NCBI GenBank assembly: GCA_039619475.1
Contig: CM077116.1
Span: 101,291,164 to 101,355,163 of the forward strand
Length of the DNA stretch: 64,000 bases
Origin: Icerya purchasi
Lineage: Eukaryota > Arthropoda > Insecta > Hemiptera > Monophlebidae
Reading direction: 5' to 3'
In this document: positions 1-11,483 of the stretch, piece after piece
Position numbering within the stretch: the first letter of the stretch is position 1
How the letters are laid out: each line of letters begins with the position of its first letter
Notes under the pieces: model-generated
Database searches by the model: none
The model's input: only the letters and a program-made list of their open reading frames with translations
What the model was told of the DNA's origin: nothing
Position numbers and translations under genes: made by a program

Positions 1-793
1 ATTAAAAACAGCCCAGACTATTTTAATACATCTGCTGGAAAAATAACGCGAGTTAAAAAGTTCAAATATCTAGGAGAACTTATACAACAAAATGGACTAG
101 AAGAAGAAGCAATGAATAGTAGAATATTTAAATTAGGTCGGGCATATCACTTGGTGAAGAATGTTTACGATAAAAAAGCAATGAGCATAGGAGCAAAACT
201 AAGACATTATGCTACAGTTGTAAAACCAGAAGGGTTATATGCATCAGAAACGTTAAATCTAAAGAAGAAAATATTAACAAATCAATTAGAAATAAGGGAT
301 CGGAGAATCCTGAGAAAGATTATAGGAGTTAAATGGAATGAGATGGACAGTTCAAATGGGTTTCGAACTATAAACTATATAGCAAAATTGAACCATTGTC
401 TATATCAATAAGGAAAAGAAGATTATTATTTTACGGGCATATTACCAGAATGCAAGAGGACAGGTTAACCAAGAGAATTTATGAATTCATGAAAACGAAG
501 AAAATAAGACCTGCATGGTTCAATGAATGTGAGAAGGATATGGAATTAATGGATGTTACTGAAACACAAATGTTTAATAAGGAATGGTTTCATAAAACAG
601 TTGCGACGTCAATCTTTAAAATAGAACAAGTTAACCGGAAGAGGTCGCTTTCGATAAGCCATAAAAATGCCTTGATGGAGGGTCCCAAGAAATACTGGAA
701 AGATGTTAAGGAAGGAAGAAGGAAAAGATGTAAAATGAAAACTTAGTTGTTTAGCGTAGTCCATAGAGGCTGAAATCGAAAAAAAAAAAAAAA
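1..793 (+). mobile_element. 3' end of an RTE-like LINE (C-terminus of ORF2, poly-A tail)
   Basis: Open in frame 1 from the window edge to 411, then in frame 3 from about 396 to 746, so one frameshift near 370-395 breaks it. Seen: a KFKYLGE motif at 64-84, the block after the RT palm with LRHYATVVKPEGLYASE (~205-250), RRILRKIIG (~301-327), and RRLLFYGHITRM (~420-455), the classic post-RT segment of RTE/BovB-type ORF2. The ORF ends at 746, a short 3' UTR follows, and an A-run at 779-793 runs into (AT)n. The element continues upstream of the window. In the family the product would be an APE endonuclease-reverse transcriptase; this copy lacks everything before the palm end and is a pseudogene. 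Clade assignment is by remembered motifs only. Confidence 0.82.
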
Positions 794-935
794 TATATAT
801 ATATGTTAGTCATTTTATTTTTATATATAGATATATCCTGCTGGACTGAGAATTTCTACTGAATCCGAGGCAGACTCTGCTAACTACTTTCGTACATTTT
901 CAAATGTGTAACGCATATTTTATATGAAAAAAAAA

Positions 936-966
<31 letters not shown>

Positions 967-1916
967 AAGGACTTTTTCTTTTTTTGTAAGAGGAACAGCC
1001 GAGAAAGGCGCGGATTGCTATTGTATATCGGAGAAAAAAAGTGTAACGAGATGTATTGCAAGTGTTAAACAATGCCATCCGGTGAGTCATACTTTAACCG
1101 GAAGGTAGTAGCTGAAGCTGATCACTGATGCCATTTTAAACCAGTAAACAAATGAATCGTGCTGAATACCGACCACTTCATAAGCACGTTCCAGTTCGCG
1201 GAAAGCAAAATGTTCGCTGGAAAATTATACATAAATAACGTTGTCACTACTATGGAAGTTAATCACGTAATGACTGTGATACAGAACCGTTATCGCTCGA
1301 TAAATATTTTTACAATCATGTTTTTACAGAGTTTATTAAAATCGTTTTTGCAACACGTAATCATGTTCATCGAAAAAATAATACAAGTTTCGTATGTACA
1401 AAGAGGGATACAAAAAAAGTAAATCCTAACAGGAACTTTGGAACTGCGACTCGCCTTCGTACCGGAACACGACTTCAAAAATAAACATTTTCCCCGATAC
1501 AATGACTACGAATTTATGTAAACAATGTAATAGATCAAAACTCTTTGATAAAGTACACGTGTCTTTGAAACAAGAACGTGAGGTATAGGTAAACGAACAA
1601 ACAGCTTCATTGTGAGCACACATATTTCAAAACAATATGTGTGCTAAATAAACCGCATAAATGGAGTTTTAAAATATTTCCACTATACTGCAAAAACAGT
1701 ATAGTATATGACTCCGTTTTATATCGAGGGAAAATAAACGGAAATTGATTTAGCCGAAAATAATCGATTTGGCACGGCAATTGCATTTAGTCTAAAATAA
1801 AGGATCGCAAGGTTACTCATTTCGCTGTGATAATTTTACTTTAACACTTTCCATCTAGTCCAGATACCAACAGATAAAGAGTATCTGTTTCGATCAATTT
1901 CCGAAGCGGTGGAAAT
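794..1916. other. AT-rich spacer with two short perfect hairpins
   Basis: An (AT)n tract lies at about 932-964. No ORF looks like a protein. Two perfect inverted repeats are visible: 12-nt arms at 1615-1626 and 1634-1645 (7-nt loop), and 9-nt arms at 1682-1690 and 1697-1705 (6-nt loop). I see no other structure. Confidence 0.6.
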
Positions 1917-2500
1917 TTACACAAATTATTACGATTAAGCCCGGAAAAGAACCACATCGTGTGTCTTCTCATCGGCATTTTGCCACTACCGATAATACCA
2001 AAAGTAGCGGAAAAATTATTATTAAGCCGTTTACGTCCGTATCTACAACTGAATAATATAATTCGAAATCGTCAATTCGGGTCTGTTAAACAACACTGCA
2101 CACTAAACATGCCGCACAGTAAATATTACTGGAAACGGCCTGGAAACGAGGCAGCTGTATTGATGTCGCTCGAATCTTTGACAAGGTGTGTCATAAGGGA
2201 TTACGGTGTAAGTTAAAATTGCTACTTTATTCCAATTGATAAATTCTTGCATCAACAACAACCGGTATTCTTAGGTACGCTTTGAACATGAGAGCTTTCT
2301 AAGATTCATTCTACTTTATTGAGGCTAGCTCAAGGTACACTGTTCGGATCTATGCTATATTTACTACATACCGTAGCTACATTCGCTGATGATTTTTATG
2401 TAGCACAGATTCTAACACTGAACCTGCAGAATGCGCTAAATAAATCAGAAGGCTGATCCAAAAAGAGGAACACAAGAGTAAACAAAAGTAAATCCAATTA
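1917..2500 (+). mobile_element. Jockey-clade LINE reverse transcriptase fragment (pseudogene)
   Basis: The region reads as a continuous RT palm with about three frameshifts. It starts with IKPGKEP..VSSHR (~1933), then PIIPKVAEKLLLSRL (~1990-2035) and LNNIIRNRQFG (~2053-2085). Motif A CIDVARIFDKV keeps its aspartate at 2162. Motif B is AQGTLFGSMLYLLHT (~2334-2376) and motif C is FADD at 2382-2393. A final KSKSN-like segment ends near 2500. This order and the sequences PQG..LGPLLYLLYT and FADD are typical of Jockey-clade ORF2. Endonuclease, thumb and 3' UTR are absent, so this is an internal fragment, not a normal 5'-truncated copy. The downstream side is abruptly replaced by the foldback at 2494. 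Confidence 0.8.
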
Positions 2501-2712
2501 ATAACATATATAGTATATAGAAACATACAATATATTATAATAATCAAAAGAACAAATATAAAAAATATAAACTACCGACTACTTTTGAACTATATTATGA
2601 TCACTGAACAATATAGTTCAAAATTAGTCGGTGCAGAAGTTTATAATTTTTATATTTGGTTTTTTAATAATCATAATATATTGAATGTTTCTATATGTAT
2701 ATTATTAATTGG
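2494..2712. repeat. Long foldback (inverted repeat), ~100-nt arms, 13-nt loop
   Basis: The left arm 2494-2596 and right arm 2610-2712 are reverse complements with only scattered mismatches, a 4-nt gap near the ends and a 5-nt gap near 2572. Both outer ends read CCAATTAATA inward. The loop 2597-2609 contains TGATCACTG. Transcribed from either strand it would form a hairpin of about 100 bp. It could be a MITE-like palindromic element, a recent inverted duplication, or a hairpin-RNA locus. The ORF that can be drawn through the right arm (2585-2833) is a by-product of the AT-rich repeat. No target-site duplication is evident. Confidence 0.88.
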
Positions 2713-4655
2713 GAGAATATATACGATTAAAAATAAATCTGCTACCGTTCAATTTAGTAATAGAAAACTTATTGGGCCATCCGTTAAGATTAGTAATGCA
2801 ATAATATCAATTGAAATAAGTGTTAAATATTGAAGTATGCACTGGATGGTCGACGGCCTTCCAGGCAACGTATTGCTAAAAGAGAACTTAATATTTGAAT
2901 TAAGAAAATTAACTGACTTATAAGTATAAATCGGGTATTGCCATTGGATAATAAATGCTTGCTATATACTAATATTACTAGAAACCACTTTGGGAATACG
3001 GGGAGTAGCTTTGGGGCTACGCTAATCCAACAAATATAAAAATAATCTAAACAGTCCAGATCAAAATTTCGAGCTAATGGTTATCTAATCAATGATGCCC
3101 TGCGTAAAACCTTGATCGTTCTACATTATAATGTACTCGGAGACACGCGTGCAGACTGGAAAATTTAACTGTGCTGTTGCTGGACACCGCCTGTGAATCA
3201 TACAGATTAAAGCGCAGCTAACCCTTAGGAAAGTCAACGACATCGTGTCGAATATATCAGTTGTGTTTTTTCCTTCGTGACAGTTCATGATTAAACATTT
3301 CATTGAATGCCATTGGCCAGATTGTGAATGAAAAATTGAAAAAAGAAGAAAAAATGTAGGTTCCGTTAGGATAAATCGATTTTTACATCTTCCGTTTTCG
3401 ATAATTCGAAATCTTACAGCAAAAAGGGCTTACTGCATAGCGTATCGACAATAAAATGATAACAATGCGCTCAAGTTACACTGGTAAAAAAGGGTAACGG
3501 AACAGTTCGAAGATGGTCAAAATGGGAACTATATCAATATTGAACGACCGCAAGTTCTTGGAGATTACGTTGCGGGAACGGGAGAAGTCGGCAAATTAGA
3601 TTTTTTCGAACTTTCATATAAAATTAATATAATGAACTTTAAAAATTATTTCCACGTCAAAATGCTTTGGAACTTGAAATTCCTAGATAAGGATTTATTA
3701 CAATTCCGTATAGCGTTTGTAGATAATTCCCCGAAAGTGAAACTGGCCAACACCTAACTGTAGAGAACCATGTTTGACTACTGCAACAGTTGAACATGTG
3801 AAAGTAAGAAATAGAAATTCAGTCACGACCGGAGCAGCGTATTCCGATAAATCCTTAGAAAAACTCGATGTAAACTTACGGGATGTAAAGAACACAGTTG
3901 TTGGAAATGCAGCAAGTGTAGTGTGCGCATTTATGTTTGACAGCGAAAAATAATTGTTTTCTATTCATTATGTCGTAAGTAAATGAACTTACGACGTATA
4001 ATTATATCGCCGTTGTGTTGTAAGAAAATGTGCCTATTCATTTGCCACACAATGGTTAGATTTTTTTTGTACATTGCCATAACTTATGAAGGTAGAAAAG
4101 TACCTTTTTGGAGTAAAATTGTACTATATCTAAAAGTAATAATCGATGTACTAATTTTCGGATTTTTCTATTAATTATTGAAAAGAGCGTGTCTGAAAAG
4201 GATAACGTAACATCTAGTACGTAATTACTTTCGGACTATTTTGTCAATTGTTTATTTCGCACTTATCAAAAAGACAAAAACTACAATTTACTCGTAAGAA
4301 CCCATAATAATTCCGTGTAAATAAACTGCAGTCAAACATATTTTGTAATTTGTTTTAAAATATATTCACGAGCTAAAGAGTTGCGGAACAATTTTTTTTC
4401 TAACTACTTAGTGCGTAATTTAAGGAACATTACAAATAATGTCACCTTAGGTCTCGTAATCTTTTGTACTTCGACATATCAACTACGCATCTTAACAAAA
4501 CAGGTAAACACATATTCGCCGAGTGCAACTACCATGAGTGAAACGTTTCAAGCAGACTTGCAGAGTGTGTATGCCTGTGAAACGGGTATCCTTGTATTCT
4601 AGAATGGAGCAGAAGTCAAATTCGCATCTTCTTCAATTATGTAATTATTGTCCTG
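2713..4655. other. Unassigned spacer
   Basis: No recognisable domain in any frame; ORFs are under 70 codons and lack composition bias expected of exons. I see no repeat structure apart from short homopolymers. Confidence 0.55.
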
Positions 4656-4835
4656 TCTAGTTCACAAATCTCTAGTTCACGAATGTCTAGTTCACGAATG
4701 TCTAGTTCACAAATCTCTAGTTCACGAATGTCTAGTTCACAAATCTCTAGTTCACGAATGTCTAGTTCACAAATCTCTAGTTCACGAATATCTAGTTCAC
4801 AAATCTCTAGTTCACGAGTGTCTAGTTCACAAAAA
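4656..4835. repeat. 15-bp minisatellite, 12 copies, with a 30-bp higher-order pattern
   Basis: The core TCTAGTTCAC recurs at exactly 15-bp steps from 4656 to 4821 (12 copies). The five linker bases alternate mostly between AAATC and GAATG, so most of the array is a 30-bp dimer. Because 15 is a multiple of three and the unit lacks stops in several frames, open frames run through it on both strands (for example a minus-strand repeat of ELDIR and ELEIC). I regard these frames as by-products of periodicity. Confidence 0.95.
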
Positions 4836-5229
4836 CATGTAAAAAATAACATTTACTTAGCAAACCATTTTACCGACAGCTTCTTAACGGTAACGTGATA
4901 AAACAACAACAACTTCAACAAAAATTCCTCCTCGCCATCCTCATATTATCAGGAAAATTAAAAAGGAGAGAGTATCTGTCGATGGGTGTATTTTTATTCA
5001 AAGGCGAAAAATAAAAGACAAAAATTGCGAGCAATGCTGAACTTTTTCAAAGCTCGCTTAGAACGCAGATAATTTTAATCGGGTGAATATCCAATCAGAA
5101 AAATTGGTTTCATACTATATATTGTTATTTTAACCCAGTTTTCCCAGGACAGCTGTCTCTCAGTATACTAATAACCGCATTATTCTCTATATTCAACTTT
5201 GCCGGAATAACGAATTTTTTCGGCGAAAT
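4836..5229. other. Unassigned spacer
   Basis: AT-rich sequence without a recognisable ORF or repeat. Confidence 0.5.
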
Positions 5230-6350
5230 TTCCAGTCCGGTCGCGTATTACGGAGCAGCCGTAATCAACAAAACGAACGAGGCCCGCATATTTCGGAAAT
5301 AAACAGACCATTATTCGAGTTGCACGGAGGACGCGAGACACGAAGAAGGGAACGATAATTCGATCAGAAACGATTTTTAAGTCTGAAGTGTCGAACTGAT
5401 GAGTCGAACGAGAGCGCTAATCGTGGTAATGCCGGCCGTTTTACCGGGTTGACTGGAATAAGATTTTCAAATTTGAAAAATTTCCCATTAATTACGCAGC
5501 GACGAACTGCGCTCAGGCCGCTAGGGCGGAAGGGGGCGGGGGAGTCGCGCGCTTCGAAGCAAAAATCATTCGGCACATAAATTCGCGTCTTTGCGACGGA
5601 ATGAAAAATGAAGAAGCGAGCGGAGGACCGCGAACGAAGCGCGCAGCGGATGAACAGAGCGGCCGCGTCTCGAGACAAACCGATCGTGTTTTGAATTTTT
5701 TATGGGAGAACGCTACTAATTCGGTCATAAATATTCCGAACTGCGCGCAGACGGTCTGCCCGTAGGAGATGAATTTTATTTCGGCACTTGGGGCGAACGG
5801 ATTGCTGCGAGCAGCTTCGAATTCTCTTTCGCTGGAAATATTCAAAACGAGTTTTAACAGCTGTCGACTGAACAGATATAATTATCTTCGACTGCCGGCG
5901 CTGCGGAATCTTTCGTCGCGATACCAACAATTCCCGGCTCCGCTTCTGTACTATTATCGCCGTTGTTTTCGCTCAGATTGGCCGATGCATCTCGTTCGCC
6001 GAGCGCACACCGTTAACAGCACGCGTGTGCATATTGCCGCTACGTGCGACTGAACCGATCGCAGACCGAGTCGAGCACGGCCTTCCCGCATCGTTTCCGC
6101 TAATGTTGAAAGTGGCCTGTTCCATTTTGAAGAGCTTATCGAAACTAATGATGCTGTTTCGCATTTAAGAAATCCTGCTCTTGGCCCGAGTTTATTCGTT
6201 CATCGGCCGAACCGTCTGCGGACCCGTTCGAATCTCAATCTGAACAGCTCGGCCTTGCCCCGGCTTTAATGGAATCGTTTCTCCGTTTTAATTCTTGACT
6301 TCCTGCCGCTGCGGCTAAGCGTTTTTTACGATCTCATTAGTGTCCGGAGA
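5230..6350. other. CpG-richer patch without an identified gene
   Basis: Visibly richer in G+C and CpG than the flanks. Overlapping ORFs of 60-110 codons exist on both strands (for example 5364-5678 and 5513-5845 minus, 5769-6053 plus), but none shows a known motif. Overlapping open frames on both strands are expected from local base composition. It could be a regulatory region or an untranslated exon; I cannot decide. Confidence 0.4.
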
Positions 6351-7919
6351 AGTCTATGAAGGAGCAGGGAATCACTTAACATTTCACACCGTCTGCTACT
6401 TTGAAATTACTCTGTTAGTATAGATATTTCTTGCGAATGCTCGTCAGATGCCGATTACTGCGACAATTATTTCAGGGCAGTGCACTCCGAGTTTTTTTTT
6501 TTTTTTCGTCTGTATTAGCTCCGAATTTTTCGGAATGTGCCCTAAAATTTTCCGGAAATTTGCTCCAAAATATCTGAACTTTGCAAAAAAATAAGCAACA
6601 ATTGCCTATCGAAAGGGCCTTTATTGCTCTTGTTGTATATATTGTGTAGCGTGTTATTAATACCCTCCGGAGCTGGGTTCATTCATTCTGCGCATTAGTT
6701 CAATTTACGTATGTGCTTTGTGACTAATTTGACCTAACCGGGTAAATACGCAAGTACGAGTGAGTTCAGCGTAAAGTTTCTCGTCAGTTTTTTTTTTTTT
6801 TTTTTTTTTTATTCCAAGTCGTTTATTTATTTTTTGATTAGTGCGCGAATCAGAAAATTTTTTTTTGGTAGGAACCACGTCAAAGTTCAACGTTTCAAAC
6901 AAAATCACACTGTCCATTATCAAAATCATTATCAGAACCGGCGTGATTTCGCCGATGGTGAATTCTGATTTTAATAACGTGATTTTTCAATCGAAAATGT
7001 TACTTTAACAATCAAGAATCTCGTATTATTTCAATTAAAACCCACATTCTATGGGTAACCCATTGTTAATTGTTTTTCATTTGATTTACTCGAAGAATAT
7101 ACGCCACTACTTGTAATGCGAAATTAATGGTAAATTTCTGCCCTATTCAAGTAAAATCGAGGCTAGCCTTTAGTTTTGTTTGCACCAATGGGAAACCGCA
7201 ACTTGTGAATAGTTTAACAGATCGGCGTATCTACGGCAAAAATTTAATTATAATTTTCGAAAAACATTTTTCTTCTCTTCGTTTTTCAATTTTTTATCTT
7301 TTTCCATTTTCTTCAATTATCTTCGCGCAACACACAATTTAACCGGTTTTAAATGAGAAAAAAATCGCAAATGCATATTATTTCGCTAATTTAATACGAC
7401 TTACTTGCGTTAATGACACTAGCTTTATTTCCGTTTCTTTGTTGTTTACTTTTTGACATGGTACGCCTCGCAACATTGCAGCACTCATTCGTTCGCTACA
7501 CTGTTAACAGGTAAACACGTCTTTTTGATGTCTTTTCGATGATCTGTGTGTAAGCTTGTGCCGCTTTCAAAGGGGGCTTACTCTGAATAAGAACTAAAAG
7601 TCGGTTAGAAGTTGAAACATTTTTAAATCAAAGAAACGTTTTAATTAAAATCGAAATGAGAAATCGTATCCGGTGGCTCGGTTTGTTTGCGAAAAAGTCA
7701 AACAATGAAACCATAATTTAAAAGCGCTATCTTCGCAGAGTTCGCATTTACATCGGTTCAACTTTCTTTCTGCTAAGCGCTATGTTTCAAAAATGAACAC
7801 CAACACAAAAAAATAATTTAAGCTCACATTCGAACAAAAGTGTTGGGCTTCGTTCAGATATTATGAGCTAAACACCTTTAATAAATATCGGTTCACTCGA
7901 ATAAAAAATATTGTTACAC
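6351..7919. other. Unassigned spacer with homopolymer runs
   Basis: Contains T-runs near 6492-6506 and 6788-6810 and otherwise featureless AT-rich DNA. No supported gene. Confidence 0.55.
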
Positions 7920-7921
7920 TG

Positions 7922-7957
<36 letters not shown>

Positions 7958-8880
7958 AATTCAGTTACTCGAACCTCGCCGTAGAGGGACACGTCCTGGG
8001 CCTTCGGATAACCTTTTTTCTTCAAATGCCGATTCGGCTAAATCATCTTGCTCGGATTGGACTATCTGGTGTAATAAGTTCTGGTCTCTCTTACTATTCT
8101 GAATAAATCCTCCGCTTAATTCCGGCTCGCTTTTTGATATTATTTAGCCAAGAGGTCTTTCTTGTTCCCTCTATGCATACGCATTATTATTGACTGTAAT
8201 AATTCATATTTTTCACCTCTCATAAAGTGTCCGAAAAAATTTGTTTTCCGTCTTCTTTTAATTACCATTAATTTTAGTACTTTTTCATTTTTCATCTTCT
8301 TTATCCTTGACGATGTCTTCATATTTTCGTTCAGTGTCCACATCTCGCATCCATATAAAAGCACACTGAACGTAACATCTCAATTTCCTCTTGATTTCCA
8401 CGATTAACTTCCGATCGCAAAGGATGTTTCTTAAGTTTCATAAACGTATATCCCGGACCATTTCAATACGAGTTCGTATTTCCATATCGAGATTGTTAAC
8501 CAGCTGCCTAAATATTTCTATTTTTCTACCCTTTCGATTTCTCTGCCATATAAAAATCAGTTTTTCGTTTGAATCCGGTTGTCGTGAGGCTATCATGATT
8601 TATTTTTTTTTTGTATTTATACTTTACTTTCGAAGACAACTCTATATCTAGTAGTCTCTGTATAGGTCTACTACACTTTGCGCTAGCAATGCGGTATCGT
8701 CGGCAAAATCACTGAAATTCGTTCACCCGCAATTTTATTCCTTCATCAAAAGATTGCACAAAAATTGCCTCTGCATATAAATTAAAATAGTTCTATAATA
8801 CACATGGACAGCGAACTACACAATTGATTTTCTATCTATTCCATAAAAAACACCGGGTCAATTTCGAGAGTATAAATTCG
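7920..8880 (-). mobile_element. RTE-like LINE RT fragment with 3' end at an (AT)n tract
   Basis: Read on the minus strand from 8880 to 7920, ORF2 remains appear in family order with several frameshifts. These are NYFNLYAEAIF (motif B region, ~8790), FADDTALLAQS (motif C, 8708-8694 and on), GREIERVEK.KYLGSWL (~8560-8510), DMEIRTRIE (~8490), FMKLKK (~8445), LLYGCEMWTLNE (~8364-8330), RRKTNFFGHFMRG (~8255-8215) and a WLNNIKKRAG segment (~8145). The 3' side terminates at (AT)n, 7924-7954. This matches RTE/BovB ORF2 from palm motif B to the C-terminus. The endonuclease is absent, so the copy is 5'-truncated and dead. Confidence 0.85.
7924..7954. repeat. (AT)n microsatellite
   Basis: About 15 uninterrupted TA units. 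It abuts the 3' side of the minus-strand RTE fragment and probably derives from its tail. Confidence 0.9.
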
Positions 8881-9899
8881 GTCGGTAAATCACGCTTTGG
8901 CGATTTCAATTTTCTCTATACATTCGCATAAACGCTAATATTAATAATAATACTTTAAGTGTCGTTCATCTCTCCTTTAATTTATTTTTATTTTTATTTT
9001 TTGCGCGGTTCATTGTATTCTAATTAAAAAACTTTTTCGCTAACTTTTGTCGTCCGGCTATATTAATTAGTAAAAAGGTGTATCTCTCTAAGGGAACTCT
9101 CTCCTTTTTTTTGATACACTCTTATTTTAATGACCAACCATAATCAGAATTCGCCGATGTTGGACGCTTTCGAATAAACAAAGGATATCATCATTCGGGT
9201 CAGTCGACAAGAGTTATGCGTACAGCGTAATATTTCCGTCAGCGATGGAGCCCTATGGGAATTTCAAATTACTCGAATCTACATTACTGATGCAAACCGA
9301 CATTGATAATATTTTGAGGTTTTTTATCCATTAAAAAATTAGTTTTCTTTCCAATCCATGTTTATCCGTGGCAAATAACGCTGGTAATATTTTAAGCGCC
9401 AATGCCGTTTGTTACGTTAATAAAAGTTTCTCTAGAGACCGCCTTTTTTTTTTAACTACTCCTATTTATTTTATTACTACTCGGCAAATAATCACCGATA
9501 CTTTCAGGAGGAACCAGCACCACTGGCCGGTACACTTTCTAGCAGGCGCAGAGGACAAAATCTGCGTAAGTGAGCAAAAATTATGCGTGAACAAACAAAA
9601 TACAAACAAAAAACCAAACATATAAACACATAGAACTTTTCTTTTTCAGTGTTGATAAAAATTATTTAGAATCTGATTTAATTTGCGATTGGCATAGCAA
9701 TTTCTATTACAACTTTTGTAAAACTCGTTACACGATTTCGAACATAGAAACGTTACAGAGTTTCTTGTTACGCCTAGCGTAAAAATATCATTAATGTATG
9801 TATTTAAATTTTTAAATTTTTCACCAAAATAATGCGAAAAAAAAAAATATTATATGAAGATAGTATTTATTAAATGAATTAGATTAGAAGTTTTCATAG
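8881..9899. other. Unassigned spacer
   Basis: AT-rich, no recognisable ORF or repeat. A weak continuation of the RTE element upstream of 8880 is possible but I could not align it. Confidence 0.5.
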
Positions 9900-10065
9900 A
9901 GTAAGTAAAGCAAGTCCCATATTATATCCCTGAAAAGGTATCATGGATTGTGTAGTTAAGCTTTTCATAATGATACCAGGTCTAACGGATCTGACGAGAA
10001 TACCGAGGACAGTTCCTTTCTACTTGGAATCCGCCTTTACTTTTCCAGATTTCTTTGGTATTAAC
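9900..10065 (-). mobile_element. 5'-truncated copy of the tRNA-derived SINE
   Basis: The reverse complement closely matches the 3' body of the SINE at 40626-40891. Shared stretches include AGAAATCTG.GAAAGTAAAGG, a CAAGTAGAAAGGAACTG block, TATTCTC, and a final GGGAC/T..CTTTACTT end. The tRNA-like head with A and B boxes is missing. Two diverged copies in one window make this a real interspersed family. Confidence 0.78.
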
Positions 10066-11368
10066 TTAAAAAAAAAAAAAAAACTTCTACTGCACTGTTT
10101 TTAGTGTGATAGCGACAATTGCAAAAAAACCGAGTTATAAGAAAACTTTTTTTTTTTTAAGTGACATTTTTCATCGCCTAAATCGATAGTGGCCCATCTC
10201 ATATTGCAAAAAGTAGCCGTTCTTGCGGAATTACCTTTTTTTTTGCGTTGTTTATCTTCCGGAAGGCTAGTTTATTCAGGGTCTTCAGATCCTCTAGTTT
10301 AATAAATCATTAGAATAATTTTTAGGTTTAGTAATAACTTTCCTGATTTAAAAAAATATCACGCCGCATCCGATTAGCGGGGAGGTTGTTATTTTTTTTT
10401 TAAATAAGAAAAGAATCAAAATTTTCTAAGTTGTATTGCTTTTTTATGCCGTCTATCGGGAGACACTCACCGAACATGTTGCAGAACGAAAATGATTTTA
10501 AAGGGATGCAGAGTAATTTCATGATAGGAAAAAGATTACGAATGATGTTGGAAATGTTAAAATGGATAAGAATAGCTTAACAAAAACAACAAAACGGAGG
10601 AAATTTCAGATAGCCGGCGATTTCACCAGTTGAGTGCCTAGATTTATTCGAGGAGATAAGACAGTAAAGTCGATAAAAAAAAAAAAAAACAAAACAAAAA
10701 AAACAACAAAAAACAAACACATAGAGATGTAGCGGGAAATGGATTTTAGGGAATTCCAGGATATGGCTGAAAAGCTGCACTACGATCGAATTTAAAAGGA
10801 GAAAGGAGTGAGAAGAAACTAATTAAATTTAGAACGGGTTAGAGTGAGTTGTAACGGACAACGAATTTATATGGGGCGTGAGAAGTTTGAAGAGTTTACA
10901 ACAGTTGCCTGCGTCCGGGGGCGAAAGCTGCATTAGAAGTTTATTTTTGAAGAGGTCAAAAGCTGTAAAAGCGCCCGAGTAATTAGCGTGTAAATTTCAG
11001 CCAGCTGACTGGAATACGGCTAAAAAGCGATGAATGATGTGAAGCTGGAACTCTTCAGCGGGAAAAAGAAATTCCAGGCGGCAAATTAGGAAATAATAGC
11101 GTCTAACAACATTTTCTTAGTGAAAGAAAGTATTAATTAAAATTTCGCCGCAGCGGATATTACTTTTCAGGCAAGCGTGTTGACAGAAGCACAAGTCACG
11201 GAAGTTATTCCGCGGATACGTTTAAGTTTTAATTAGATTAAAGCTTTTATTATTTAAAAAGCTGTCCAGCTTTTATTATTCTAAGGCGAACGTGTGTGTC
11301 GGGACGCATTGATTGGGGTTGTTTTGGTAATGTAATATCCATAAATAACAACTACATATAACCGTTAC
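10066..11368. other. Unassigned spacer
   Basis: Starts with an A-run (10069-10083). The stretch 10840-11250 is less AT-rich, but no frame shows a known domain. Confidence 0.5.
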
Positions 11369-11391
11369 CATTATTATTATCATTATTATTA

Positions 11392-11426
<35 letters not shown>

Positions 11427-11483
11427 ATTATTATTATTGTTATTATTGTTATTATTACTAATCATTATTATTACACATTATTA
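11369..11483. repeat. Imperfect (ATT)n microsatellite
   Basis: About 115 bp of TTA/ATT units interrupted by ATC, AAC and TTG variants. Confidence 0.95.

Noticed and set aside
4637..4852. Minus-strand ORF with repeated ELDIR/ELEIC pentapeptides, superficially like a pentapeptide-repeat protein
   Set aside because: It is the translation of the 15-bp minisatellite; overlapping frames on both strands are equally open and no flanking coding sequence exists.
5364..6053. Overlapping ORFs of ~95-110 codons on both strands in the CpG-richer patch
   Set aside because: Higher G+C lowers stop frequency in all frames, no domain is visible, and the frames contradict each other.
11369..11483. Possible CRISPR-like or regularly spaced repeat
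   Set aside because: It is an imperfect trinucleotide microsatellite; no spaced direct repeats of CRISPR type were seen anywhere in the window.
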